The notes beneath the pieces are model-generated. The model ran no database searches. It was not told the DNA's origin and saw nothing but the letters and a program-made list of their open reading frames with translations. Shown piece after piece: positions 1-7,646 of a stretch of DNA of 64,000 nt; the stretch's first letter is position 1, and each line of letters opens with the position of its first letter. The position numbers and the translations under genes were made by a program. The stretch is from Endozoicomonas montiporae CL-33 (GTDB lineage Bacteria > Pseudomonadota > Gammaproteobacteria > Pseudomonadales > Endozoicomonadaceae), in contig NZ_CP013251.1 of the NCBI RefSeq assembly GCF_001583435.1, positions 2,563,617 through 2,627,616 of the forward strand. The letters run 5' to 3'.

Positions 1-81
1 GTCAGCTGTGAAATGGCTGAGCTTGCGATAGAGCTGAATTCGCCGATCTGTTCAGAGATTGATGGCGAGACAGAAGAGTAG
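1..81 (+). CDS. C-terminal end of an unidentified protein, possibly ZapA
   Basis: An open frame enters from the left edge and stops at TAG 79-81, giving 26 residues (ends CSEIDGETEE). The peptide is acidic and helix-prone with a heptad-like EMAELAIEL stretch. In many gammaproteobacteria the gene upstream of 6S RNA is zapA, whose C-terminus is also a coiled coil. The order here (acidic helical tail, then a structured RNA) would fit, but the tail is too short to identify. Confidence 0.35.
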   Translation, partial: VSCEMAELAIELNSPICSEIDGETEE

Positions 82-84
82 AGG

Positions 85-235
85 GATTTGGGGTGCCGGG
101 TGCTGACAAGTCAACACGCGACCCCCTGAGTATTACCCGGAGGCTATTCCTCAGGACACCCGGCCCAAAGTGCCGTTTGTCCCGTGGGATGACGTTCCCA
201 CCGTGTTCGGTTGTCAGGCCGGAGGTGGAGAGTAG
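85..235 (+). ncRNA. Structured RNA candidate, possibly 6S RNA
   Basis: A non-coding stretch with strong secondary structure. TTTGG (87-91) and GCCGGGTG (95-102) pair with CACCCGGC (157-164) and CCAAA (165-169), a 13-bp helix with a 3-nt bulge. Inside it CCTGAG (125-130) pairs with CTCAGG (150-155). Downstream GTGGGA (184-189) pairs with TCCCAC (196-201). The GACCCCCTGAG string resembles the CCCCUGAG segment of 6S RNA, and a helical protein tail lies directly upstream as zapA does in front of ssrS. I cannot find the long closing stem, so the 6S name is tentative. The strand is inferred from the upstream gene. Confidence 0.35.
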
Positions 236-449
236 AGGATGCCAGTTTGTATAAATCAGGGCAATATAGACGGATACTTTTGTGTCAGGTTGTGTGCTGG
301 ATATATGCAATGCAGGCATAAGCGCAATATACGACAGAGCGGATATTGTACAAATAAACAAGGGTGTTTTTTGTTGGACGGTTTGTTGGATGGACGACAG
401 TGTAAGATATGTGGGGAAAGAGTAAGATATTGATAATTAAGTAGAATTT

Positions 450-526
450 TGGTCGGAGCGAGAGGATTTGAACCTCCGACCCCCACAACCCCATTGTGGT
501 GCGCTACCAGGCTGCGCTACGCTCCG
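450..526 (-). tRNA. tRNA-Pro (GGG)
   Basis: The reverse complement folds as a cloverleaf. Acceptor arms CGGAGCG (526-520) and CGCTCCG (460-454) pair, the anticodon loop ATGGGGT is closed by CCACA/TGTGG, and the T-loop GTTCAAATC is standard. Anticodon GGG reads CCC proline codons. The sequence follows E. coli proL closely in the D-arm and variable region. The 3' CCA is encoded (452-450). The following protein gene runs the other way, so the tRNA is transcribed alone or with something to its left. Confidence 0.95.
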
Positions 527-677
527 AACCTTTACTATACAGCATGCAAAGTTGCCGTCAGCGGGCTGTATATTACCGTTGTTGCGGTTAATTGCAAGTC
601 TTATGTCGGTCATTTGCCTTGTGGCACTAATCACGTAGGATAGTTGGTTTTGTGATGACGACAATTAAGGATACAAC

Positions 678-1316
678 ATGAGAATATGGCTGAACCGTTT
701 ACTGTCGGTTTCTATGGTGCTTGGTCTGACTGTTATGGCCAGTGGAGTGGCAGCAAAGCCGGTCGAACCGGTGAAGAAGAACGCAGAGCCGGAAGCCGTG
801 CTGGTCAAAATGGAAACCAGTAAGGGTAATATTGTGATTCAGCTCGACGAGAAACGTGCTCCGGTCACCGTAAAGAATTTCCTCGGCTATGTTGGTGATG
901 GCTTTTACGATGACCTTATTTTTCATCGAGTTATCAATGGCTTTATGATTCAGGGTGGCGGCATGGACAAAGATATGAGCCAGAAGCCAAACAAGGCTCC
1001 GATTTACAACGAATCGTCCAATGGTCTTGGCAACAGACGTGGCACTATTGCCATGGCGCGTACCTCTGCACCACACAGTGCGACTTCCCAGTTCTTTATT
1101 AATCTGGTAGATAATCAAAGTCTGAACTATCGTGCAGGTCAGCCGGGTTATACCGTGTTTGGTGAAGTGGTTGAGGGCATGGAGACGGTTGATGCAATTG
1201 CTCAAGTGAGAACCGGCCGAAAGGCAGGGCATGGGGATGTGCCGGTTGAGCCCATACTGATTATCAAAGCCCAGCGAATTAAGGCGGAAAAAAGCAGCCA
1301 ATCACAAGAAAAATAA
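678..1316 (+). CDS. ppiA: Periplasmic peptidyl-prolyl cis-trans isomerase, cyclophilin type (PpiA-like)
   Basis: 212 residues. It catalyses cis-trans isomerisation of X-Pro bonds and should act on exported proteins as they fold. A cleavable signal peptide is visible (basic MRIWLNR, hydrophobic core, SGVAAKP cleavage region near residue 26). The cyclophilin core follows, with [13 protein letters not shown] at about residues 83-95 carrying the catalytic Arg, SQFFINL in the middle, and [12 protein letters not shown] near the end. The length fits PpiA with a slightly longer N-terminal linker. AAGGAT lies about 9 bases upstream of the ATG. It is monocistronic: tRNA-Pro diverges on the left and a hairpin terminator follows at 1324. 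Cyclophilin identity is certain; the ppiA name rests on the signal peptide. Confidence 0.9.
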   Translation: MRIWLNRLLSVSMVLGLTVMASGVAAKPVEPVKKNAEPEAVLVKMETSKGNIVIQLDEKRAPVTVKNFLGYVGDGFYDDLIFHRVINGFMIQGGGMDKDMSQKPNKAPIYNESSNGLGNRRGTIAMARTSAPHSATSQFFINLVDNQSLNYRAGQPGYTVFGEVVEGMETVDAIAQVRTGRKAGHGDVPVEPILIIKAQRIKAEKSSQSQEK

Positions 1317-1323
1317 TTCTCAG

Positions 1324-1357
1324 GGAGCGGTAAAAGGTACGCCCGTCCGCTCCTTTT
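1324..1357 (+). terminator. Rho-independent terminator after ppiA
   Basis: GGAGCGG (1324-1330) pairs with CCGCTCC (1347-1353) and is followed directly by TTTT. Confidence 0.75.
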
Positions 1358-1449
1358 CTAAATCTCGTATGCTAATACAAAAATCTGATTTGGAGTCTTA
1401 GTCTGAAATTTTTTATAATCCCTCCTGACTAAAAATATCTGTTCTAACG

Positions 1450-2772
1450 ATGAGAAATTGCATGTTTCGATGTATGAAACATTTAATCGGTCTGTGCTTG
1501 GCGGTCAGTCTTGCAGGCTGTGGTCAGCCGGATAACCCACAGCTTTCAGAATTTACTGCCATTGATCAGGATAAAATGATGACCCTGATCAACGAGCGTG
1601 ACTGGGTATTGGTGGATGTGCGTGCCAGCGACTGGTTTAATGGCTGGCCTTCCGACAACACCGGTGTGGGTGGACATATACCGGGGGCGCGCAACTTTGA
1701 TCTGAACTGGCTGTTAAATGATCGCTCTGAACTGAATAAACTCACTGAACGGTTGTTTCAGAGTAAAGGTATGCGTCAGGCACCGGGTATCGTTATTTAC
1801 GGTTCTGACCAGCATGAAGCAAAGATACTGGCAGACTGGCTGGTGACTGAGCAGGGCTTTGAAAACTCTGATATTCGCATTTATCCGTTTGGTTTCTCCG
1901 GTTGGCTGAAATCCGGTGGTTCTGTAGAGACCATGCCTTCCTATACTCGTCTGGTGCCACCGGCCTGGCTGGACAAACAGTTCAATTCTCCTGAACCTCC
2001 GCTGGTTCTTGACGTGTCCTATGGCGCAGGCATTCGCTACCGAATCAATCATATCCCTGACGCTATTCATGTGGACACGTCGTGGATTGAATCCAAGCCA
2101 TTGTGGAATGTGATTCCTGAAAATGAATTGCAACAGTCATTAATGAACCTTGGCGTTACTCAGGATCGGCAGGTTGTGGTCTATGGCGAGGATATGACAG
2201 CCGCCGCACGAATGGTGAGCGTATTGGAGTCCATGGGTGTCAGTGATGTACGACTGCTTAACGGTGGCTTAAAGGCCTGGGTCGATCAGGGCTATATGGT
2301 GCAGTCGGGTTGGGTGACGCCAGAGCCTGTCGATGTGTTTGGGGTCTCTGCTTTTAAGGATGTGTGGGTGGATACCATGCGCGTGAAGTCGATTTTGAAA
2401 GACGACGATGAGCATCTGGTCAGTGTCCGCTCATGGCGTGAATACACTGGCAAAAGTAGCGGCTACAGTTATATCAATGCGAAAGGCCGTATCCCCGGCG
2501 CGGTATGGGGGCACTCGGGAACGGATCCATACAGCATGCAGGACTACATCAATCCCGATGGCACTTTAAGAGAGATTCAGGATATACAGGGCTACTGGCA
2601 GGGACTATCACTTAATGATGATACGTTCATGGCCTTTTATTGCGGTACTGGCTGGCGAGCCAGTCTGTCCTGGTTTGCAGCCCGTCTGCTGGGTTATGAG
2701 AACGCCAGAATATACGATGGTGGCTGGATGGAATGGAGCAGTGATTCCCGCCGTCCAAGAGAGGCTGGCTAA
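1450..2772 (+). CDS. ynjE: Thiosulfate sulfurtransferase YnjE, three rhodanese domains
   Basis: Up to 440 residues. It moves sulfane sulfur from a donor such as thiosulfate to a thiophilic acceptor through a cysteine persulfide. The N-terminus has a lipoprotein-like signal (LAVSLAGC). Three rhodanese-type modules follow, each with a V.V(D/S)VR or LVLDVSYG-like start and a GHIPGA or NHIPDA element. Only the last has the active loop, CGTGWR, with the catalytic Cys near residue 398, exactly as in E. coli YnjE (435 residues). A second in-frame ATG at 1474 gives a tighter signal peptide (MKHLIGL) and may be the true start. tmcA starts 3 bases after the stop, so the two are probably co-transcribed. 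The lipobox would make it membrane-anchored. Confidence 0.88.
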   Translation: MRNCMFRCMKHLIGLCLAVSLAGCGQPDNPQLSEFTAIDQDKMMTLINERDWVLVDVRASDWFNGWPSDNTGVGGHIPGARNFDLNWLLNDRSELNKLTERLFQSKGMRQAPGIVIYGSDQHEAKILADWLVTEQGFENSDIRIYPFGFSGWLKSGGSVETMPSYTRLVPPAWLDKQFNSPEPPLVLDVSYGAGIRYRINHIPDAIHVDTSWIESKPLWNVIPENELQQSLMNLGVTQDRQVVVYGEDMTAAARMVSVLESMGVSDVRLLNGGLKAWVDQGYMVQSGWVTPEPVDVFGVSAFKDVWVDTMRVKSILKDDDEHLVSVRSWREYTGKSSGYSYINAKGRIPGAVWGHSGTDPYSMQDYINPDGTLREIQDIQGYWQGLSLNDDTFMAFYCGTGWRASLSWFAARLLGYENARIYDGGWMEWSSDSRRPREAG

Positions 2773-2775
2773 GCG

Positions 2776-4974
2776 GTGCAGGCAATATTCAGTCAACGAT
2801 TGAGTCGTCTGACTCAAAATAACCACCGGGAACTGGTGGTGATCAGTGGTGAGCAAAACTGGTGCATGGAAACCATAAACTCACTATTACCCGCTTTATC
2901 GAATGACCTTGGACTCTGGTTGGGCGACGATGCTCCGGACGCCATACACTCTATTCCGGCAGGCAAAGCAACACAATGGCTGGGGCGTGAACGTCAGTTT
3001 GTGGTGTTCAATGCCTGGTCCGGTTTTGATGTTGATGCGTTTGGCGCGATCAGTGGTGTGATTGAAGGTGGCGGCGTAATGCTGTTGTTGACACCGGAGC
3101 TTGATCAATGGAGTCTGCTGGAAGATCCTGAACATCGTCGTATCACCATTTACCCCGAAGCCGAAAACCGAGTTACAGGCCGTTATATAAGACGGCTGGC
3201 TCAACTGTTTGAACGGTCTGAATGTTGCAGTTTGATTCGGCAGAACAAAGATCCGGTCTGGCAAATTTTACCCGACAAAGCTAAAGAGCAGGCAACGCCT
3301 TACGTAAACGATTGTTGTCGCACAGAAGATCAGGATGTTTCGGTTGAAGCTATTCATAAAGTAGCGACGGGACATCGACGTCGCCCACTGGTGTTAACTG
3401 CTGACCGTGGGCGTGGCAAAAGTGCTGCGCTGGGTATTGCCGCTGCACAGTGTTTGAAGCATGGGTTAAGCCGTATTGTGGTCACCGGACCTTCACTGGC
3501 TGCTACCGGTCAGGTGTTTCAGCATGCCGAACTCACTTTGAATAAAAATACTATTAATAAAAACACGATTAATAAAAACACGATTAATAAAAACACGATG
3601 GACTCTCCTGTCGTCTCCAGAGGCAGGCTGGTCTGGCAGGATAAATCCATAGAGTTTCTGGCACCGGACGAGCTGGTGGCCAACCCGGTAGAATGTGATC
3701 TGATGCTGGTGGATGAAGCCGCTGCATTGCCGGTTCCTCTGTTAGAGTCATTACTCCGAAGTCAGTCGCGAATTGTTTTTTCCTCCACCATTCACGGTTA
3801 TGAAGGGACGGGGCGTGGTTTTGCCATTCGTTTTCGCAACAAACTGGAGGCTATTGCGCCCCAGTGGCGAGCCTTGCATCTGAATCAGGCGATTCGTTGG
3901 GCAGAGAATGACCCGTTAGAGCAGCTGGTTTTTTCCAGTCTGTTGCTGAATGCCAGTCCTGTTGAAGATCAGGCAATGCAAAACACGACAGCAGACCAGT
4001 GTGAGTGGGTGCATTTTGACCGTAATCAGCTGATTGAAAATGAATCCATGCTGACCCAGGTGTTTGGTTTGTTGGTTCAGGCTCATTACCGCACACGTCC
4101 CTTTGATTTACGACACTTTCTGGATGGGCCAAATATAGAAGTTTATGGTCTTGTTGATCAGGGGCGTCTTGCTGGCACGATTTTGGCGGCGCGGGAAGGT
4201 GCTATAGAGCCATCATTGCAGGAGCCGATCTGGCTGGGGCAGAGAAGGGTGCGGGGTCATTTGATTCCCCAGTCTCTCAGTAATCATGCAGGTATTCCGG
4301 AAGCGATCAGCTTAAAGGGGCTGCGTATTCTTCGTGTGGCTGTTCATCCGGCAGTGCGTCGAAAAGGGTTTGGAACTGAACTCCTGAGCCGTCTGTCAAA
4401 GGATGCTCTGGATAAAGGGCTGGACTATCTGGGAACCAGCTTTGGTGCGACCGTTGACCTGTTAAGCTTCTGGCAAAATAACGACTTTTTGCCGGTACGA
4501 ACCGGTTTGCTCAGAGAAGCTGCCAGCGGCTGCTATTCACTGATGATGCTGCAACCCTTGTCGGAACAGGGTAGCGCACTGGTTGCAGAAGCGCGCTCGC
4601 GTTTTTACGACAACTTTCTGCTACAACTACCAGAGTGTCTGAGTGGAATGGATAACGATCTGGTTTGCTGTCTGTTTTCAGGTTCCGAAGACTACCATTC
4701 TATCGATTTAACGGAGCGTGACTGGCAGGATATTCATTCTTTCAGTCATGGGCAGCGATTGTTTGAAAGCTGTCTGCCTGCTATTCGAAAGCTGCTTCTG
4801 AAAGGACTGGCTGACCAGAAGAGTTGCTCACAGGCGTTGTCGGGACTGGTTGTGAAAGTGCTGCAACAGCACAGCTGGAGTTCTCTGGCACAGTTTGAAA
4901 ACGTAGCGGGCAAGAAGCAGGCGGTTATTCGTTTAAGGGAATATGTCGGTCAGCTGAAAGCGGTATTAAAGTAA
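2776..4974 (+). CDS. tmcA: tRNA(Met) cytidine acetyltransferase TmcA
   Basis: 732 residues. It makes N4-acetylcytidine at the wobble base of elongator tRNA-Met using acetyl-CoA and ATP. The order is an N-terminal domain, a Walker A loop (ADRGRGKS, about residues 209-216), a helicase-like LVDEAAALP motif near 311, and a GNAT domain with RILRVAVHPAVRRKGFG near 516, then the C-terminal tRNA-binding part. The start is GTG at 2776; the N-terminus from there aligns with the E. coli enzyme (SGEQNWC against SGEEGWC). The odd feature is a four-fold NKNTI repeat at residues 256-275, between the Walker A and DEAA motifs, encoded by a 15-bp minisatellite and absent from the E. coli protein. It closely follows ynjE and ends at a hairpin terminator. 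Confidence 0.95.
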   Translation: MQAIFSQRLSRLTQNNHRELVVISGEQNWCMETINSLLPALSNDLGLWLGDDAPDAIHSIPAGKATQWLGRERQFVVFNAWSGFDVDAFGAISGVIEGGGVMLLLTPELDQWSLLEDPEHRRITIYPEAENRVTGRYIRRLAQLFERSECCSLIRQNKDPVWQILPDKAKEQATPYVNDCCRTEDQDVSVEAIHKVATGHRRRPLVLTADRGRGKSAALGIAAAQCLKHGLSRIVVTGPSLAATGQVFQHAELTLNKNTINKNTINKNTINKNTMDSPVVSRGRLVWQDKSIEFLAPDELVANPVECDLMLVDEAAALPVPLLESLLRSQSRIVFSSTIHGYEGTGRGFAIRFRNKLEAIAPQWRALHLNQAIRWAENDPLEQLVFSSLLLNASPVEDQAMQNTTADQCEWVHFDRNQLIENESMLTQVFGLLVQAHYRTRPFDLRHFLDGPNIEVYGLVDQGRLAGTILAAREGAIEPSLQEPIWLGQRRVRGHLIPQSLSNHAGIPEAISLKGLRILRVAVHPAVRRKGFGTELLSRLSKDALDKGLDYLGTSFGATVDLLSFWQNNDFLPVRTGLLREAASGCYSLMMLQPLSEQGSALVAEARSRFYDNFLLQLPECLSGMDNDLVCCLFSGSEDYHSIDLTERDWQDIHSFSHGQRLFESCLPAIRKLLLKGLADQKSCSQALSGLVVKVLQQHSWSSLAQFENVAGKKQAVIRLREYVGQLKAVLK
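3541..3600 (+). repeat. 15-bp tandem repeat inside tmcA
   Basis: Four copies of the unit AATAAAAACACGATT (first copy slightly diverged, last ends ATG), coding NKNT(I/M) four times in frame. The period is divisible by three, so changes in copy number would not break the reading frame. The block is much more A-rich than the rest of tmcA. Confidence 0.95.
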
Positions 4975-4981
4975 CATTGAA

Positions 4982-5008
4982 AACGGTGGCATCAGCCACC
5001 GTTCGTTT
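4982..5008. terminator. Shared terminator hairpin between tmcA and the convergent exported-protein gene
   Basis: AACGGTGGC (4982-4990), 4-nt loop, GCCACCGTT (4995-5003), then CGTTTTA on the plus strand. The TGA stop of the minus-strand gene lies in the loop (4992-4994). Confidence 0.8.
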
Positions 5009-5516
5009 TAGTGGCTTCGGATCGTTTACTGGCGACTGACGGGTTTTCACTGTCGTATGTTTGGTGAATGCGATAATTGACAGAACATACGCCGTTGGGC
5101 AGAGACTTCAGAATGGCGTTCACACCGCCAGCGTTGCGCGTCCAGATGAAATCTCCCTGCTTTCTGATCTCTTCCCATTCCGGATTTTGTTGTTTGAATG
5201 TATCGCAACCTTTCGCAAAGGTCGTGTTAATAACACTGTAGGCCAGACAGCTTCGACCAAACTTGATAAAGGTGGTGTTTTTCCACACGCTGTCCTGATC
5301 CTTACCCCAGGTGGCCATCACATTAAAACTTCGGTCATTAAAATAGCCTGTTGAAGCTACCGCATTGCCAACCCGTGCCATATCGCTGAATTCGGTTTGA
5401 ATGGCCGAATCACAGCGGTTAAAACCGGCGTTATGCGCCAGTGCCAGCAAGTCTGAAGCGGTTGCAGAAAGGGAAAGCGTGGAAAACAGCAAGCCGATAA
5501 TACCTGTCCTTGGCAT
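4992..5516 (-). CDS. Exported protein of unknown function
   Basis: 174 residues, not recognised. A signal peptide is clear (MPRTGIIGLLFSTLSLSATA, cleavage before SD). The mature part is about 153 residues with four cysteines (RCDSA, SCLAY, GCDTF, VCSVN), which could form two disulfides in the periplasm. No membrane segment follows the signal. The basic C-terminus (SKRSEATKTNGG) runs into the terminator hairpin shared with tmcA. The start codon is opposite the upstream region of grxA, so the two genes diverge with about 150 bp between them. Confidence 0.65.
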   Translation of the reverse strand: MPRTGIIGLLFSTLSLSATASDLLALAHNAGFNRCDSAIQTEFSDMARVGNAVASTGYFNDRSFNVMATWGKDQDSVWKNTTFIKFGRSCLAYSVINTTFAKGCDTFKQQNPEWEEIRKQGDFIWTRNAGGVNAILKSLPNGVCSVNYRIHQTYDSENPSVASKRSEATKTNGG

Positions 5517-5665
5517 CGGTCTGTCCTCTGTCGTTTTTGTCAGCGTATCAAGTCAACCAGAAAGCTTCAATGAAGGGTATAGAAAATTCCTGTTGTGACT
5601 CCCAATGTAATCAGCATATAGTGCATAGGCTGATTCAAGACTTATGGTGCATTAGGAGTTATACA

Positions 5666-5914
5666 GTGGATCGTTTTACCGTATTTGGTCGTCCGGGTTG
5701 TGGTTTTTGTGTTCGTGCCAAACAGGTGCTGGAAGATCGTCAGTTACCTTTCCTTTATGTGGATATTCATGCAGAAGGCATTAGCAAGGATGATCTGGAG
5801 AAAACCGTTGGCAAACCGGTTGAAACGGTGCCGCAGATTTTCCACGGACAGAGGTACATCGGTGGTTACACCGAGCTGGAAGCTTATCTGAAAGATGAAC
5901 TGGTTAGCGGCTGA
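5666..5914 (+). CDS. grxA: Glutaredoxin 1
   Basis: 82 residues. A glutathione-dependent thiol-disulfide oxidoreductase, a hydrogen donor for ribonucleotide reductase and other targets in the cytoplasm. The active site is FGRPGCGFCVRAK; GrxA of E. coli has CPYC, so the two middle residues differ. The cis-Pro TVPQIF and glutathione-binding GGYTELEAYL elements are present, and KPVETVPQIF is shared with E. coli GrxA. I place the start at GTG 5666, preceded by AGGAG (5654-5658) at 7-nt spacing, not at the upstream ATG at 5510, which would add about 50 non-homologous residues. Length matches the family (85). Confidence 0.92.
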   Translation: MDRFTVFGRPGCGFCVRAKQVLEDRQLPFLYVDIHAEGISKDDLEKTVGKPVETVPQIFHGQRYIGGYTELEAYLKDELVSG

Positions 5915-5949
5915 AGCGATTGCGGAATCATGCCTGACCCCATCGGGGT

Positions 5950-6849
5950 TCAGGCATAACGATAAATACGCGACACAGGGTTGTCGCTGATTTTTACCAG
6001 CCGGGCATCGCTGCGTTGCAGACGCTCCTGGCGCGTGATCGGATCAAAAGGTTTAATGGGTTTGAAGTCTGGCAAAGGTTGCCCTTGTTCCAACTGAACG
6101 AATACCGGAATTGGGGTGTTAATCTGCCCCGGATACTCTTTTTTCGCATCGGCATCCATCTGGCGCAGTGCTTCAACAGGATCAGGCCATTTCAGGTTCG
6201 CCCGAAGGTGAGGCGCCAGCAGTCGTTTAATCACCACAATTTCTGATTTTGGTAACTGTTCCAGAAGAACGATATCACGCTCGATAGCCGCAGAAGCCAT
6301 GTACTTTTTGCGCAGGTGGTCAATGGCTTCAACAGACGTCAGTCGCACAGTGCCGCTGTGGTTAGCCGCCCAGCTGAAGCTGATGCGTTTGGGAGGCTGT
6401 TGAAACAGCTTTAACTGCCGGTAGCTCTGGACAAAATGGATATGTTGAATCTGTAATCCACCCAAAACCCCGTCTCGCAGCTGATCGGAGGTTTCTTCAA
6501 TGGCGGCAATATCATCGCCATAGAGCTTTCTGTATTCCCCCATGGCCAGTTTGAAGTGGTTTTTAGCGTCATTGAGCTGTTGGCCTTTAAGCAGCGTCGT
6601 TGCTGAAATACCAATGACACCGGGTAGCCGTGCAGTTTCCTGTTTATTCTGCTCTGACTGGTAGGTTAACCGGGTACTGACACTTGCGGCCAATGTCCGG
6701 TCATCCTGAGTGTCGCTGTCATCTTCCTGCATAACCCATGCAGGTAAACGGTGGTCATTAAGCACCGCATCCCGAAACTGACGGTTGATATCCACCAGTT
6801 CAATCAGGGTATCTCTGACTGCCATCCTGGCAGCGGTTTTTCTGCTCAT
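5950..6849 (-). CDS. tus: Replication terminus site-binding protein (Tus family)
   Basis: 299 residues. Tus binds short Ter sites and blocks the replicative helicase from one side. Two blocks align with E. coli Tus: ARLPGVIGIS (Tus VRLPGVLCYQ), and RISFSWAANHSGT.RLTSVEAIDHLRK (Tus [25 protein letters not shown]). The C-terminal part also follows in layout (N-P-T/I-P followed by a proline-rich strand). Overall identity is low but length and motif order match (E. coli 309). The ATG overlaps the pdxH stop as ATGA (6849-6846), so translation is probably coupled to pdxH. I saw no clear GTTGTAAC-type Ter core nearby. The family call is good; DNA-binding specificity is unknown. Confidence 0.75.
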   Translation of the reverse strand: MSRKTAARMAVRDTLIELVDINRQFRDAVLNDHRLPAWVMQEDDSDTQDDRTLAASVSTRLTYQSEQNKQETARLPGVIGISATTLLKGQQLNDAKNHFKLAMGEYRKLYGDDIAAIEETSDQLRDGVLGGLQIQHIHFVQSYRQLKLFQQPPKRISFSWAANHSGTVRLTSVEAIDHLRKKYMASAAIERDIVLLEQLPKSEIVVIKRLLAPHLRANLKWPDPVEALRQMDADAKKEYPGQINTPIPVFVQLEQGQPLPDFKPIKPFDPITRQERLQRSDARLVKISDNPVSRIYRYA

Positions 6850-7484
6850 GGCGCCAGCCTTTCAATCGTCCATTGGCTGTCACTGGTTCGGGTGTACTGA
6901 AAACGATCGTGCAGACGGTTTGGACGTCCCTGCCAGAACTCAATGGATTGTGGCACTACCCGGTATCCACCCCAGAATTCCGGCAAAGGCACTTTGCCTT
7001 TCTTGAATTTGCGTTTCATTTCATCGAGCTTTTGTTCCAGCAGCTTGCGACCGGTAATCACAGAACTCTGGTGAGACACCCAGGCACCCAGCTGACTGCC
7101 ATGGGGGCGACTGGTGAAATATTTCAGGGACTCTGCTTTGGAAATTTTTTCGGCAGTGCCTTTGATGATGACTTGACGTTCCAAAGGCACCCACGGAAAC
7201 ATCAGTGCGACGTTCGGGTTTTCTGAAATTTCCCGGGATTTGTTACTGGAGTAATTGGTAAAGAAGACAAAGCCGGACTGGTCAAAGTATTTCAGCAGAA
7301 CCGTACGCAGGCTCGGCACGCCCTCTGCAGTGGCTGTGGCGATACCCATGGCATTGGGTTCAGGCAGTTGTGCTTCCTGAGCCTGCTGGAACCAAAGGGT
7401 AAACTGTTCTACCGGGTCGGTGTTCAGGTTGTCTTTGTCCAGACCCGCTTTGGTGTAGTTTTCGCGAAGGTTGCTAATATCCAT
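6846..7484 (-). CDS. pdxH: Pyridoxamine/pyridoxine 5'-phosphate oxidase
   Basis: 212 residues from the preferred ATG at 7484 (MDISNLRENYTKAGL, matching E. coli LRREYTKGGL). An upstream in-frame ATG at 7538 adds 18 unrelated residues. The enzyme oxidises PMP or PNP to pyridoxal phosphate with FMN and O2 in the cytoplasm. Family motifs are strong: RTVLLKYFDQSGFVFFTN, FPWVPLERQV, SRPHGSQLGAWVSHQSS, PLPEFWGGYRV, and the C-terminal RLHDRF with the closing ERLAP. tus follows with an ATGA overlap, an arrangement I do not know from other genomes. Confidence 0.96.
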   Translation of the reverse strand: MDISNLRENYTKAGLDKDNLNTDPVEQFTLWFQQAQEAQLPEPNAMGIATATAEGVPSLRTVLLKYFDQSGFVFFTNYSSNKSREISENPNVALMFPWVPLERQVIIKGTAEKISKAESLKYFTSRPHGSQLGAWVSHQSSVITGRKLLEQKLDEMKRKFKKGKVPLPEFWGGYRVVPQSIEFWQGRPNRLHDRFQYTRTSDSQWTIERLAP

Positions 7485-7646
7485 GTTCGTACTTCTGTGA
7501 GGGGTTTCAGGGGATTGTAATATAGGTATTACTGACAATAAATCCCGTGATTTTATGGGAGTATGTGAAGAGGGTATGTGGTTGTGGCCTTCTGTTTGCG
7601 TCTGTCAGGCAGTTGGGATGCCTGACGGATTCTTTAAATGGCAACG

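Noticed and set aside
2..361. 119-residue minus-strand ORF at the left edge
   Set aside because: It covers the structured RNA and the upstream gene's stop; composition looks non-coding and no RBS is seen.
5510..5665. Longer N-terminus for glutaredoxin
   Set aside because: Adds about 50 residues unlike the family and overlaps the divergent gene's start; GTG 5666 has a proper ribosome site.
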